Counted from the first letter of the stretch, positions 34,150 to 46,088 are shown. The stretch: DNA of 64,000 nt from Streblospio benedicti (GCA_019095985.1 CM032661.1:22471901-22535900), one strand, 5' to 3'. Numbers and translations are program-made. Notes: a model not told the origin generated them from the sequence alone.

Positions 34150-34545
34150 AGAATAAAATAAACTTATACCTACTTACAAGGATCTTGCTATCGATGAATG
34201 TGATGAGGTAGTTCTGAGGTTTAACATCGTGATGAACCACGTAAATCCTATGGAGGTGGCTGATTCCGGCCACACACTGCAGCAAGACCAGCCTTGCTAC
34301 GCGCTTGCTGAGTACATTCTTTGGCAAAAACGAGTTCAGATCACCTCTTTCACAACACTCCATGACGAGCCACATGAAGCAGTTTTTCATTATGTGGTAA
34401 GAGAGCTTCAGGATGTGCTCTATTGCCATCTGTGACCTATCATATGGATCTCTATGTCCATGCTTACCTCCTCTTTTCGTCTATGCGCTTTATGGCTACA
34501 ATCACTTTGGTTCTTGTGTTGGACTCTGTGGCCTCTGTGTGATTC
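34150..34545 (-). pseudogene. Protein-kinase exon copy K3 (best preserved)
   Basis: Minus strand: ESNTRTKVIVAIKRIDEKRR up to a donor GTAAGC, then AIEHILKLSYHIMKNCFMWL, VMECCERGDLNSFLPKNVLS, VARLVLLQCVAGISHLHRIY and VVHHDVKPQNYLITFIDSKI. This is the N-lobe Lys strand, hinge (LVMEC-GGDL) and catalytic loop of a Ser/Thr kinase; the hinge and KPQNYLI text is closest to ULK/Atg1-type kinases in my reading. The DFG segment and C-lobe are absent. A small deletion spoils the 3' donor. A gypsy pol fragment follows on the opposite strand. Confidence 0.78.
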
Positions 34546-34554
34546 CATATACTT

Positions 34555-36245
34555 ACAAGAAGGCGGGCTAATGTATCAAGATAGAGTTATTATTCCACTA
34601 TCTTTGAGGTTTCAAGTATTGCAGCACATCAGGGGACATCGTCAATGGAACAGCGAGCACGAGCTTTACTCTATTGGTCGGGGATGTCCAAGGACATATG
34701 CAACACCAGAGACTCGTGTGCTGACTGTATCAGAAATGCACCATCGCAGGCTGCAACACTACCTCTACCATCTTCACCTCAATTGACACCATTTGAAGCT
34801 GTGTTTGCAGATTTTTTTTCTTATTGTGGTCACCACTACCAGGTTGTGGGTGACAGGCTGTCCGGATGGACTGAAGTTTTTAGCTCCCCAGCTGCCACAA
34901 CCCTTGCCACATTTGGTGTTCCTGAAGAGCTATCGAGTGATGGGGGTCCTGAATTTTGTGCAGGCAGTACAGAAGTATCTCTCAAGCTATGGGGCGTGCG
35001 CCATCGCCTATCTTCTGCGTATTTCCATCAGTCTAATTGCAGGGCTGAGGTGGCAGTCAAAACGGTGAACTGCCTCCTAATGTCAAACACAGGCAGCACT
35101 GGCAGCCTTAATCATGACTGTTTTGTAAGAGCCTTGCTGCAACTGCGAAACACTTCAGACCCTGACTACAAGCTCTCCCCAGCACAAATCATATTTGGCT
35201 GGCCAAATCTGGACAGTCTCTCATTTGTGAATCGGCTTGAGAAGTATTCGAACCCGTGTATTCACCCAACCTGGCGGCAAGCTTGGGAAGCCATGGAAGA
35301 AGCTCTACGATCTAGACGCACGACCGAATCATTAAAAGCTCACACACGGCCCCTTCGCCAGCTTGGCCATGGAGACAAGGTGTTTATCCAGAACCAGCAA
35401 GGAAACCACCCCACTAAATGGGACTGATCAGGAACTGTTGTAGAGCGGTCAGACAATGACCAGTACAGGATCAAGGTAGATGTGTCTGGACGTTTGACAC
35501 TATGCAACTGCCAGTTTTTGAGGTCCTATACTGCAGTCTAGCACTCGATTTATCCAGATGCATCCGACCAGATTCCAAGTGCTGAGGATAATCCCACGAG
35601 ACCAGACTAACCGGTGTCAGGCTCAGACCTGCTGGATACTCGCTCTAGTGAGACGACCAACACCCATAAGGTATCACTATCTGGAGCTCTTACACAGTGA
35701 GGCCACCGACATAGCACCCTCACCACATAAGGAGGATGGTGACAACTTTGTGGATGACCACTTGCCTGCCACTGCACCTTGCAGTTTGTTGCCAGATATG
35801 CTGCACACCCAAGCTGGAATAGGGTCACTCTTGTCAGAGGTCAATCCACATGTGGCAGAAGCACATTCTCGTCCGCGTCTTGAACATTGACCCCCAAAAC
35901 AGTATGAGCCGTAATTGGGAAAATGGATTCTTTTGAGTCCGTAAATCTTCCTCCAAGATGAGCTTTTCGGACTGGGGGGATGGGGGAGATGTAATGATAT
36001 GGAACTATTACCAGTTAGTCAGTGAGTATAAATAGGTATTGTTAATTATGTGAATAGGATTAACTATGTGGTTGTTGGTCAGATTAGGTACTGTTGATAC
36101 TTGTGTCACAACTGTTCTAGACATGTCATAGACATGTCCTATACTCATCTTATGTCTTTTAAACTTTTTAAGTATGTTCTCTTTTGGAGTTTATATGATT
36201 TAATAAATGGACTGTACATCATATGTCTGAAAGTAGTTAACATTA
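34555..36245 (+). mobile_element. Gypsy LTR retrotransposon fragment: integrase and 3' LTR
   Basis: Fossil. Plus-strand integrase with the H2C2-like start (VLQHIRGH, CNTRDSCADC) and the core around ELSSDGGPEFCAG and SSAYFHQSNCRAE. A purine-rich tract at 35,969-35,989 precedes a TG start at 35,990, which I take as the 3' LTR. The LTR holds a TATAAATA box (36,027-36,034) and an AATAAA signal (36,202-36,207), and ends near 36,245. Protease and RT are missing. The integrase part has few breaks, so it is a fairly young truncated copy. Confidence 0.78.
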
Positions 36246-36350
36246 TATAAATGGTGCCCGCTGTTAGTTGCATGGAAATGTTGAAGGAACAACATTGTTC
36301 CTGAGGGCAACATTGTTACCTCCCCCAACAGAGGCACCATTTATTATATC
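36243..36350. repeat. Palindromic element, about 105 bases
   Basis: AAATGGTGCC(CGCTGTTAG) at the left pairs with (CAACAGA)GGCACCATTT at the right, with an inner palindrome GGAACAACATTGTTCC. Next to the LTR end, so it could be part of the element's leader or a MITE. Confidence 0.55.
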
Positions 36351-36744
36351 GCATTTACCTCATTCAGTAGTAGCAGTGTCCATCTCAAACAGAATGAGCC
36401 GTTAATGATGACATAATTGTCTCATGTATTGTTATGACACACTTCTTATAATAGTAAGTGACTGACGACAAGGCGTACAGAGAATGATACAAATGATTGG
36501 TTCTATCATTTCTGCAATAACTTTAACGCACTTACGTAATTTTCAAACGTCTATGTAAACAGCAGGAGGGAGGTAGATCATGATCTACCTCCCTCTAGCC
36601 AGGGAGATAGATCAGATTGTCACATTTTTTCTCAGCCAATCAGATTTCTCCATTTTTCTTCATCATCATGCGATATTGTATTATGTATCATTTCAGAATA
36701 TGTCAATCATCTTTAGAATAAAGATTTCATTAAAGTGGAGACTT

Positions 36745-37250
36745 TCTTCACTTACCAACACTCCATGACGAGCCACATGAAGCTGTGTAAACTTATACCT
36801 ACTTTTACAAGGATCTTGCTATCGTTGAATGTGATGAGGTAGTTCTGAGGTTTCATATCCTGATGAACCACTTGAATCCCATGGTGGTGGCTGATTCCGG
36901 CCACACACTGCCGCAAGACCAGCCTTGCCACGCACTGGCTGATTACATTCTTTGGCAAAAACGAGTTCAGATCACCTTACAACAGTTAATGACAAGCCAC
37001 ATGAAGCTGTTTTTCATTATGTGCTAATAGAGCTTCAGGATGTACTCTATTGCCATCTGCGACCTTCCATCATATGGATCTCTTCGTCCATGCGTACCGT
37101 TACCTCCTCTTTTCGTCTCGGCGCTTTATGGCAACAATCACTTTGCTTCTCGTGTTGACTTTGGTAACATATCCAAATGTGCTTTGACTGAGACTGGAGT
37201 TTGGGTCAGTGAAAACCTCCTAGTCTCTGATTCGTTCATCCGACTATGAG
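36745..37250 (-). pseudogene. Protein-kinase exon copy K4
   Basis: Same two parts as K2. The catalytic loop reads VVHQDMKPQNYLITFNDSKI with HQD in place of HRD. Flanks are shared with K2 over 0.9 kb, so it arose by segmental duplication. A short extra piece of the MWLVMEC-encoding part stands in front (36,745-36,785), so this copy is rearranged. Confidence 0.75.
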
Positions 37251-37665
37251 TGTCTGAACATACAATGTCGCAGTGAAAGAATAATATAATCAAGTTTTGT
37301 GTTCAGTGTGTTAAAACCAAACCCTGCACATTGTATTAATGAATTGCAACACCTTCAAAAAAAATTCTGCTATCTGTTCAAATGTTTGTTTAAGTGTTAT
37401 TCCCACATAGACTATGTATATCAATGAGTAAATTGGCTGGACTATTTTCAAAAAAAACTTCAGTAGATCATTTATAAATAGATTAAACTTTGTTTGACCC
37501 CAATATATGAATGAAAGTTGTGGCCTAAATCATTCAGCCTCCATATGACCTCAGCAGTTTGCTTGTCCAGAAGTGAAAGGCTTGAGCTTTTCCTCTTTCT
37601 TCAAATCCACTTTTACACCTCGCACAACCAATTCTGTTGGTGTGCACTTATGAGGTTGTGACCAT
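36780..37665. repeat. Segmental duplication, copy B
   Basis: Partner of 31,145-32,110: kinase exon parts, spacer and retroelement gag end in the same order and orientation, 5.6 kb away. The match stops at about 37,663, where MULE sequence begins. Confidence 0.85.
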
Positions 37666-37679
37666 TTGCCTATTTTCAA

Positions 37680-37965
37680 TTTGCAGGCATTTGCTGTTCT
37701 TCAGGGATCTGCAAGCTGAATTATCGAAAAAGGTGACAGCTATCTATGTGGATGCTACTTTTAAAATTATTAGAGCCGTTCAGACAGCTTTTCAGCATCC
37801 ATGTCTTCATAAAAAAAGGACAGTCCGTCAAATGTAATGTCTTTACGAGTGGGGAAAGTGCTGCAGACTATAAGACAGTTATGAGTGAAAAGTGTGCAAA
37901 CACGACTGCTGATGTTGTTATAAATAAGATGAAACAGCATTTTGCTAGATATGGAAGACCGCAGA
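37680..37965 (+). pseudogene. MULE transposase fragment
   Basis: Plus strand: LQAELSKKVTAIYVDATFKI then, after a one-base shift, QLFSIHVFIKKGQSVKCNVF and SGESAADYKTVMSE, then HFARYGRP. The first catalytic Asp is in YVDATFK. It is cut by the assembly gap; a short open piece after the gap (38,066-38,207) may be its continuation. This is a separate MULE copy from the one at 5.5-6.1 kb, with a different sequence. Confidence 0.7.
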
Positions 37966-38065
37966 NNNNNNNNNNNNNNNNNNNNNNNNNNNNNNNNNNN
38001 NNNNNNNNNNNNNNNNNNNNNNNNNNNNNNNNNNNNNNNNNNNNNNNNNNNNNNNNNNNNNNNNN
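37966..38065. other. Assembly gap (100 N)
   Basis: Exactly 100 N. It interrupts the MULE fragment. Confidence 0.99.
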
Positions 38066-38138
38066 TAAGAACCAATGGTGGTATTTACTAGTGATAGTTC
38101 AGGAGTGTGTAATTAAGAGTTACCTCTGTTTTCGTCAT

Positions 38139-38760
38139 TCAATCCACAGAGCTGCCTGCCTTGACACTGACAATGACATTCAACACCACATAATGGAGCA
38201 AACATAATTCGTTGATGGATGTCACCGTGACTTCTTGGCATATTGGCTGGGACGTGAAGGTTCCACTGTCTTCAGTGGTCCGGACACAGAAGTCCGCTAC
38301 TCCTATTGAAGCCTGCACATCAACGTCCCGAGTTTTTGCTGAACTTCTGGTTGCCATGTCATAGATCTGGGAATGCCGTCCAAATCTAATTGTACGTCTA
38401 GCAATATTGGTCTTGTAATTGATTGGCTTGTTGACTTTGTCATTTTGGTCCACAGATGCATTCAGATCTTGACTCGAATCATTGTCTAGATCTATTGACT
38501 TTGAGAAGGGTAAACTACTATTTATGCATCCATTGCATATAAAATTGATGGAACCTTCAGCTTCTTTGTACTTTGCAAGAGACATTTCAGTAGTACATTT
38601 CAGGTGTGTCCACTGCAGACAAATGTCACATTCTATGGCTTTTTGACTCTAACGGACTCCCTTTTCGCATACTGTGCAAGGGTTCTTTATATAGGACCTG
38701 GGTTAGTATTGATGTCACCGGACAATAGAAGTAAGATATGTGAGATTAAATGACTAGTGT
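38139..38760 (-). pseudogene. LINE 5' ORF fragment with PHD-type zinc finger
   Basis: The minus strand reads HILLLLSGDINTNPGPI, a signature just before the zinc finger in CR1/L2-like LINEs, then NPCTVCEKGVR, AIECDICLQWTHLKC and FICNGC (C-x2-C, C-x2-C, H-x2-C, C-x2-C), a PHD-like finger, followed by a polar linker (KTNIARRTIRFGRHSQIYDM). Two in-frame stops break it between 38,640 and 38,700. Endonuclease and RT are absent here. Same strand as the other LINE pieces. Confidence 0.7.
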
Positions 38761-39059
38761 TCACAGTTCTAACAGTTGTTCTGTTCGGTCTTGATCTTGA
38801 TCCCGAGTTTACCATGGGCGATAATAAGGAAACAAATACTCTTTCCTTCCCAAAACACATAAGGTCAGTGTTTGTGTTATCCAGAATCCAATTCTCCTCA
38901 TGACCATAGATATTACCATTAATTTGGTTCAAGTCTTTAGTAAAGGTATCTACTTCACGATAGAACAATATTAAAAATAAAAATTGTAACAAAATTGTTC
39001 CCGCCATCTTGTCACGTGACAAAAAAAAGTAGAGCATCTCGTCATTTGACATGGGCAGT

Positions 39060-39830
39060 CAGCTGCTCTTGTAATGCATTGAACACGCCTGTTTCTCCTC
39101 TGCTGTCAATCTTATATTTGCCAAGGCCCTTCCCTTTTTGTGAAAAGAGACTTTTTTTCCATTTCTTTAGAGATATTGCTGCCACACGCTTAACAGCCTG
39201 TGTTGTGTGTAATCTTGTTATCCTTGAGTTTTCAAACATATTTGCTAAGGGCTGTTTCGTAACATTTTTTATTATGTTTGAAGCTAGCTGTTAGAAGTAG
39301 AGCATTATGGATTAATGATAAGAACAGTTAGGTTTTGATAAAACAGGATGTGAAGAATAACATGTGGGAATGACAACGGGTAGAAATTTAGTACATCACT
39401 TATATATTTATATTTATTAGCTTACAAGCTTGTTTCTGGCTGTTTTTACCCGTGCTTAGAGCTGTGGAAATGTAAATAATGGAATTGGTATTACATAAAG
39501 TATTCCATACACTGTTAGTGTGCATTACTAATTTATTCTCTGCAAATTTATGTTTTGGACAATAGGAACTTGTGCCTGTCTCTACACATTGATGCTAGTT
39601 CGTTTATATTATTCAAAGATGAAATTTGGGTCTACATATGATGTAAAGAATTTCCCGTAACATACATAAATGGGAAGTTTTATTCTCTGGCAAGAATGCC
39701 TTGCATGAACCTATGATTCTCCATTTTATTGTATATTGAATTCCCTTCTCGTTCAAACTCCAAATGTATTTACTAAGAGCTGTCGTGAATTGCCTTTCTT
39801 TGTTTCAGAAAAAGTTTTTGTGGTTTCTGA
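39060..39830. other. Non-coding stretch
   Basis: AT-rich, no motif-bearing frame. Two related phrases (GGAATT, GAAAACA, CTGTT with Phe-rich shadows near 39,230 and 39,770) hint at an old duplicated repeat. Nothing else seen. Confidence 0.35.
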
Positions 39831-39832
39831 AT

Positions 39833-40690
39833 CTATTCTTGAAAGTAACTACATACCGGTAGGTCTACCAGCAGATACTTGTGGAGTAGCCTGCACAGTG
39901 CACACCAATGTGTTTTAGCTGAACTTTGAGGTGCCATGCCAGCATAGGGCTTTATTTGTTTAAGAAATATTTCATCTTTCCAGCAACCTAATCCCTTGAA
40001 GAGTTCGGGGTACTCTTTTTTGAAGTTGATATAATTTTCCACGCTGTAAACAGCTGTGTCAGGGACTAACAAAGATAGTTTCTGTATTGCTGATTTTGAC
40101 AAGTTTTTCGGTTGATTTTTCATCACGTACACAGTTTCTTTGGTAATCCTGTCGCCAACTTGGATGTCTGCATCTGGGATCATACCAAGGAAGAGATGCG
40201 TCAGTTTAGTTTGACCTGGCCCTCTGAAGTTGTGCGAGACTTGCATCAGATTATTGACCTTGAACCATTGTGTATCTTCTCCCACTACTGTGATCTTTGA
40301 GCCACTATCGAGCTTGAATGTCACTGGATTGTTATTTACCATTAAATCTACCGACCAGAAGTCATCTGTAATATGGACTTCCCCCATGTATAACTCGCTG
40401 TCTACTTCCTCTGTATCTATTTCATCAGAGTTGCTACTGAGGCAAAACCTTAGCATAATGTCCTCTTTTCCTCTATTTATTGCATATACTATTTCTGGCT
40501 GGACAGGACGATTTATTGTGTTTCCCATTTCCACACCATTTGTAATTTTCAGGTTTCCCTTTATCTTGAGGGTGTCCTGGATTTTGTTTCTTGTCATTCT
40601 GTTTTTTTGTCTTTACCCTCTCTCTTGCCACCGTACTGTCGTTGGCCTTTACTCTTCCCGATGTGGTCCATTGGGACGCTGTGTGTGCCC
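39833..40690 (-). mobile_element. Gypsy LTR retrotransposon fragment: zinc knuckle, protease, start of RT
   Basis: Fossil. Minus strand: a basic Lys/Gln-rich part, then the retropepsin motif VTFKLDSGSKITVVG, the protease flap side, and the lead-in to RT (KKEYPELFKGLG). Truncated at both ends, no LTR seen, with a few breaks. Confidence 0.75.
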
Positions 40691-40694
40691 ACCA

Positions 40695-42790
40695 TGGCTA
40701 AATTATTGCTTCATGAGCTTAGTGAAGGCCCGGGGAACAGTACATAGGCCTTGTGGAAACACCGCAAATTGAAAACACGCGCCATTCCAGCGGAAGCGCA
40801 GATATTTCTGGTGCCCTTCCGCCACTGGCACTGAGTAGTATGCATTGGTAAAATCTATTGAGGCCAAGTAACAGTTCGGTGTCATGAGCAGTAGGGCATC
40901 TAGATGATCTCCATTTTAAAATGATTAGTGCAGATGAATTGGTTCAGTGCGTTCAAATTAAAAATCACCCGTACAGAACCATCCCGTTTTGGCCGCGTAA
41001 ATAACGTGGAGTAAAAACCTTCCCCCATCATCCGGACAGGGCTCAATAATGCGACTAGCAAGGTACTCAGTCAGTACCGTATCCAGCCCCTCTGTCTCAC
41101 GTACTGACAGTTTCAGTGACGGCGGTCTAAAACGTTGGTATGGCACTGTCTCAAATTCTATCTCATAGCCCTGAACGGTTTCTAAAATCCATCTGTCCGA
41201 TGTCAGGGTCTCCCACTGCTTACGACACCGCGCAGTCCCACCAGCTATAAACCGGGCCTCACTCACTTTCTGTGTTAGTGACGCCGTTTCTTCCCGAGGC
41301 CTTTCCCTAAAGGGCGATTCTTTGACCCCTGGAAATGGTTCTTGGTGTTGTGGTGGTCCTTCCCGCGCTGCTGGTCCTTGTTGAAGTTCTTGTTGTAGAA
41401 CTTGGACCTGAAAGCAGAAATTCAGAAGGCCGATGAGTGACCACATGTCACGATTGCTATGCCAATCATATGAACCAATTATGGAAATGAATGGTCGTAA
41501 TGCACTTACTTGCATGTACATTGAAACTTCGGTTTCTCATACAATTTCTTGATCTGCAGCTTTTTGCATACGTCGTTGCAATCTAGCAGTGTCTTCTCCC
41601 CCACTGGCTGCGCTGCTTTGCACAACGTCGATAGAGGATGTCCATATTCCACGATGAGATTCTCCCGTCTCGCCTGCGAGAGTAGGGCGAACGAGTGGAT
41701 GCCCATGTTGGTAGCATCCAACAGGGCATCGGAGAAGTCCTTTAGTGGCTTGTTCTCGGAGTCCTTTTTACTCAGGACCTCCACCACGGACACCAGTGCT
41801 GTGCACTGTGCTGCTAGGACCTGCAACAGAAAGGCACAGGCAGATTAGCAATCAAGCATAGACTAATTATAAGCTTGCATATTCATGAACAAAACTAAGC
41901 GGAGAAACTCTACTCACCGATTGGACATTTTTAAGCACCAGTTCCGCCGCTCGGAAGGGTGGATCCTGTTTGATGCCCTCATTCATCGCTGGCATGGCGA
42001 GATTGGGCACATTCTCTGGTCGAAGGTAGCGCCCCCTGGTCTCCGCCAGTTTCTTCTGATTAGGATGGCGGCGAAGGCCCTTATTTACCATCCTTGCTAA
42101 TTTTTCATGCTTCAGTTCTGGGCCTGAAAAATAATGAGTAGTCTATTACCCTCACATTATCATGCATTTGCAAAACATGCACACAGTTCGTGACCCCTGA
42201 CAGCTCGGCACTGGCACAATCATACGTATCAAACCAGTACAACCGGCCTTAATACAGGCCAAAATAGAGCCTGTCATTCAGGCATGCATTATCAGTCATG
42301 TCATAGGAAACCCACAGAGCATACCTGACTCTACTGGTCCCTCAAGCTCCTCTGCCATGTTGTCCAGCAAGGCCTCAAACGTAGACTGGGACTGTTCGCT
42401 GTCTTCACTTGACAACACTGCCCTGATGTTGTCTTCATCGTCAGACACACCATGCTGCGAGCTTTCCTCAGCTGTCGAATCCACAGCCTCGCTTTCGGAA
42501 GCCGCACGCTTTCGTTTCCGGCGTTCACCATCTTGGTGGTCGCCATCTTTGTTACGCTTGGCCTTCTTGGCCTTCTTTGCCTTCTTGGCTTTCTTCCTAC
42601 GGGAAGGAGATGATTCTTGCTCCGACTCGGAGTAATACTCCTCGCTGCCTGAGGCAGTCTCTCCATCGCTGCTCACTAGCGACTCCTCATCGCGCGACTT
42701 GCGTGGCATGATGCCTAACGTGACAAATCCACAACAGCGAATAGTCAGTAGACTGCAGCCGTGGCAAAGTCCAACTGAAAGCATGTCTTG
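40695..42790 (-). mobile_element. DIRS-type retrotransposon fragment: gag and start of RT
   Basis: Fossil. In 5'-3' order on the minus strand: an acidic Ser/Glu-rich start with a Lys/Ala repeat (about 42,550-42,700), the DIRS gag signature YLRPENVPNLAMPAMNE (about 42,020), a helical part (41,506-41,826), and RT with RPPSLKLSVRETEGLDTVLT and FTNAYYSVPVAEGHQKYLRF. It stops before the RT catalytic box, and the recombinase is absent. Clear decay, with several breaks. Confidence 0.78.
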
Positions 42791-42794
42791 TGCA

Positions 42795-43340
42795 CTAGTA
42801 AGTAGGCGCCGTGCCTAACAAACGTAGTCGCCGTGACCACGGAACAATGTTCTGTGTACCTAAGTACAAAAGATAGTCCAGATCGTATTAAAGAAAGAGT
42901 AATCCGTGTAAAAGTTGGAAGAAATATCCGACCACGTTTTTATCCAAAGCAACCGCGCATGCGCAATGATCACACGACCGCAGCACCTCTCTCATTTTCG
43001 ATTTGACTGAGCCAGTCTCATCGAAATCGGATTGGTAGGTTACTAGCAGTTGTTTTAGGGGCTGCTGAAACAGATGGCTTATGCATCCAAGTAGCATCCC
43101 AATCCATGTGACTTAAAAATTGATCTCTAATTTTAAGAGCAACACCCATAAAGTCCTTTTACAAAAGGACACTTGCAAGTTCTTTATGCACAGCAGTTTG
43201 AAAATTGTGTTGTTTATCTCTCCCTCCTTTGGAGGTCATAATGGTAGCCCATCAGTTACAAGCATATCCCATCAACTACAAACATAGGGACTCAGTGATC
43301 GTGATAAAAAGCCAACTATTGAATAAAACCCTCACTTTTC
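42795..43340. other. Non-coding stretch
   Basis: No gene recognised. GC content falls again after the DIRS gag start. No clear repeat partner in the window. Confidence 0.35.
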
Positions 43341-43660
43341 TGCATCATCTTACATTTCCTCCTCCTGGATCTTCTTGTTGAGACTCTCATACAGTTTTGC
43401 CTCTCCGCCCAGGGTGTAGTCGGCGGTCAGAGTGAGCGCCGTGCTCTCGTCAATGATCTCTGTCCACTCGCGCCCATCATAAAGGTTGATCCCTGTGGTG
43501 CGGATTGGTCGCCACCGTGCCCAAAAAAACACTTCAACAAGATTTCCCCCTACGATATTTTTGGACGGGGCGTTGTCACGGTGCCTATTTTCAGAGCGCG
43601 TGGTATCGCGTTGCGCCGCGTCAGCTCGATGTGGAGCCGTCCACTGAAGCAACATTGAGA
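43340..43660 (-). pseudogene. YDGREW exon copy 1 (most downstream)
   Basis: Reads INLYDGREWTEIIDESTALT then LTADYTLGGEAKLYESLNKK and IQEEE. It corresponds to the exon at 48,613-48,844 but has other sequence in front (43,500-43,660) and lacks REIKEDAEK. Shares its 5' flank with copy 3 for at least 350 bases (43,660-44,030 against 45,660-46,020). Confidence 0.7.
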
Positions 43661-44035
43661 GGGTTAAATTTCACAAAATTTTCTCATTTTTATAGACTCT
43701 GAAAATTTGACTGAGTTGGATACATTTTACAAATTACACCATCACGATGTTCATACCATCTTCTCACTGGCAGACCATTTTGGGCCTGCAACTGCATGAT
43801 GCTCTCAAATTTTATTAAAGAAATATTTTCTTTAATCATAAAATGGACTGTTCTTAATTGAGTAACTAATGAGTCACAAGATTTTTGTTCAGCCTTTGAT
43901 GCTGCTCTTTTGAAATTTTAAAAAATTGAGCAGATTGGTTGTTCTGCACTGCATCCGTATGCCCATTCGTACCCATATGCTTTAATAAACTGGACCTTTG
44001 AAAATCTCTGCAGCCAGATGTACAGCTGTTTTTCT
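43660..44035. repeat. Duplicated flank, copy A
   Basis: Near-identical, base for base, to 45,665-46,022 (for example AGCAACATTGAGAGGGTTAAAT and GATGCTGCTCTTTTGAAATT). It marks a local duplication of about 2 kb. Confidence 0.85.
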
Positions 44036-44309
44036 TTCTTGACTTCTCACATGTTGTGCAAAACATTTTGTGATCACTAAATCTTAGTCATGGCATGAAC
44101 TTTGCGTCCTCCAGCCAATCTTGATTGAATTTCCTCTTTTTGGATTTAGATATCATTGATGAAGCGATTATATTGGGGTTAGATTATCCCACACACTTCA
44201 CATATAGTTAACCTACTATCATTAAAACCAGGACCAGGAAGTCTTGCTCTACACCTTGCACCTTCATGATGTTTATACCATCTTCTCACACCGACGACAT
44301 GCATTATTA

Positions 44310-44690
44310 AAAAGCCGACTATTGAATAAAACCCTCACTTTTCTGCATCCTCTTACATTTCCTCCTCCTGGATCTTCTTGTTGAGACTCGAACAGTTTCG
44401 CCTCTCCGCCCAGGATGCAGTCAGCGATCAGAGTGAGCGCCGTGCTCTCGTCAATGATCTCTGTCCACTCGCGCCCATCATAAAGGTTGATCCCTGTGGT
44501 GCAGATGGGTCGCCACGGTGCAAAAAACCACTTCTCCAAAGAATTGATTTCCCGCGGCAATATTTTTGGACGGGGCGTTGTCACGGCGCCTATTTTCAGA
44601 GCGTGTGGTATCGTTTTTTTCCTAAAAATCGATGCGGCATGGCCACGCCAAATCCACTCTAATTGGGGTGTAAGAATTATTAATAAAATC
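44310..44690 (-). pseudogene. YDGREW exon copy 2
   Basis: Reads GINLYDGREWTEIIDESTAL, then LIADCILGGEAKLFES, and diverges. The front part (APWRPICTTGI) is shared with copies 1 and 3. Confidence 0.7.
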
Positions 44691-44959
44691 AATCATTACG
44701 CTGAAGGATTTTTAAATATTCATTGCATCCAGAATTGAACATATATGTTGGTGAAGTTCTTCATCCAAAATACTTATTGACTTGAGTGTTTGTGATTCAT
44801 GGAAGAAAATTCATAAAAAGCGTCGTTAGTTAGGTGAACTGATAAATGTTTAAAAAGACCAAAAGTAAGTGATTTTCTATGAATTAAAAAGACAAGGGAA
44901 CCCTGTGCAAAGGCTTATCCAGAAGTCTCATTGATTATTTATATATTTTATTTGCAGTA

Positions 44960-45310
44960 ATCATAAAGAATAAAATAAACTTATACCTACTTTTATAAGG
45001 ATCTTACCAATGAATGTGATCAGGTAGTTCTGAGGCTTGATATCCTGATGAACCACGTGAATCCCATGGCTGATTCCGGCCACACACTGCAGCAAGACCA
45101 GCCTTGCCACGCACTGGTTGAGTACATTCTTGGGTAAAACGAGTTCAGATCACCTTCACAACACTCCAAGACAAGCCACATGAAACTTTTTTTCATTATG
45201 TCGTAAGAGAGCTTCAGGATGTGCTCTATTGCCATTTGCGACCTTCTATCATATGGATCTCTTTGTCCATCAACAGTCACTTCGGTTCTCGTGTTGGACT
45301 CTGATTGTGC
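44960..45310 (-). pseudogene. Protein-kinase exon copy K5
   Basis: Minus strand: ESNTRTEVTVDGQRDPYDRR and AIEHILKLSYDIMKKSFMWL, then VLECCEGDLNSF and a frame loss. It has a deletion that removes the VAIK Lys region and several small gaps. Its downstream intron (44,815-44,985) matches that of K2 at 30,975-31,165, so copies spread with introns. It lies between YDGREW exon copies 2 and 3. Confidence 0.72.
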
Positions 45311-45319
45311 CTTGACTGA

Positions 45320-45680
45320 GAAAAAAGCCAACTATTGAATAAAACCCTCACTTTTCTGCATCCTCTTACATTTCCTCCTGATACTTCTTGTTGAGACTCA
45401 TACAGTTTTGCCTCTCCGCCGAGGGTGTAGTCGGCGGTCAGAGTGAGCGCCGTGCTCTCGTCAATGATCTCTGTCCACTCGCGCCCATCATAAAGGTTGA
45501 TCCCCGTGGCGCATAGTGGTCGCTGCGGTGCCAAAAAACATTTCTCCGAAGAAAAGATTTCCCGCGGCAATATTTTTGGATGCTGTGTTGTCACTGCGCC
45601 TATTTTCAGAGCGTGTGGCATCGCGCTGCACCGCGTCAGTTCGATGTGGGGCCGTCCACCGAAGCAACATTGAGAGGGTT
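45320..45680 (-). pseudogene. YDGREW exon copy 3
   Basis: Reads GINLYDGREWTEIIDESTAL and TLTADYTLGGEAKLYES then a short deletion before EVSGGN. Front and 5' flank shared with copy 1. Confidence 0.7.
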
Positions 45681-46088
45681 AAATTAGACCAATTTTTCTC
45701 ATTTTTACGGACTGGAAATTTTACTGAGTTGGATACATTTTACAAATTACACCTTCACGATGTTTATACCATCTTCTCACTGGCAGACCATTTTGGGCCT
45801 GCAACTGCATGATGCTCTCAAATTTTATTAAAGAAATATTTTCTTTAATCATAAAATGGACTGTTCTCAATTGAGTAACTAATGAGTGACAAGATTTTTG
45901 TTCAGCCTTTGATGCTGCTCTTTTGAAATTTTAAAAAATTGAGCAGATTGGTTGTTCTGCACTGCATCCATATGCCCATTCGTACTCGTATGCTTTAATA
46001 AACTGGACCTTTGAAAATCTGTGCAGCCAGAATCAATCCTCCACATCGCATCCTCTTACATTTCCTCCTCCGTCCTTGTTGGGACAAA

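Noticed and set aside
34793-35068. Second plus-strand ORF within the gypsy integrase
   Set aside because: It overlaps the integrase frame and has no motif of its own; a shadow frame.
42331-42666. Arg/Leu-rich ORF opposite or offset to the DIRS gag start
   Set aside because: It is a frame shadow of the acidic/Lys-rich gag start at 42.3-42.7 kb.
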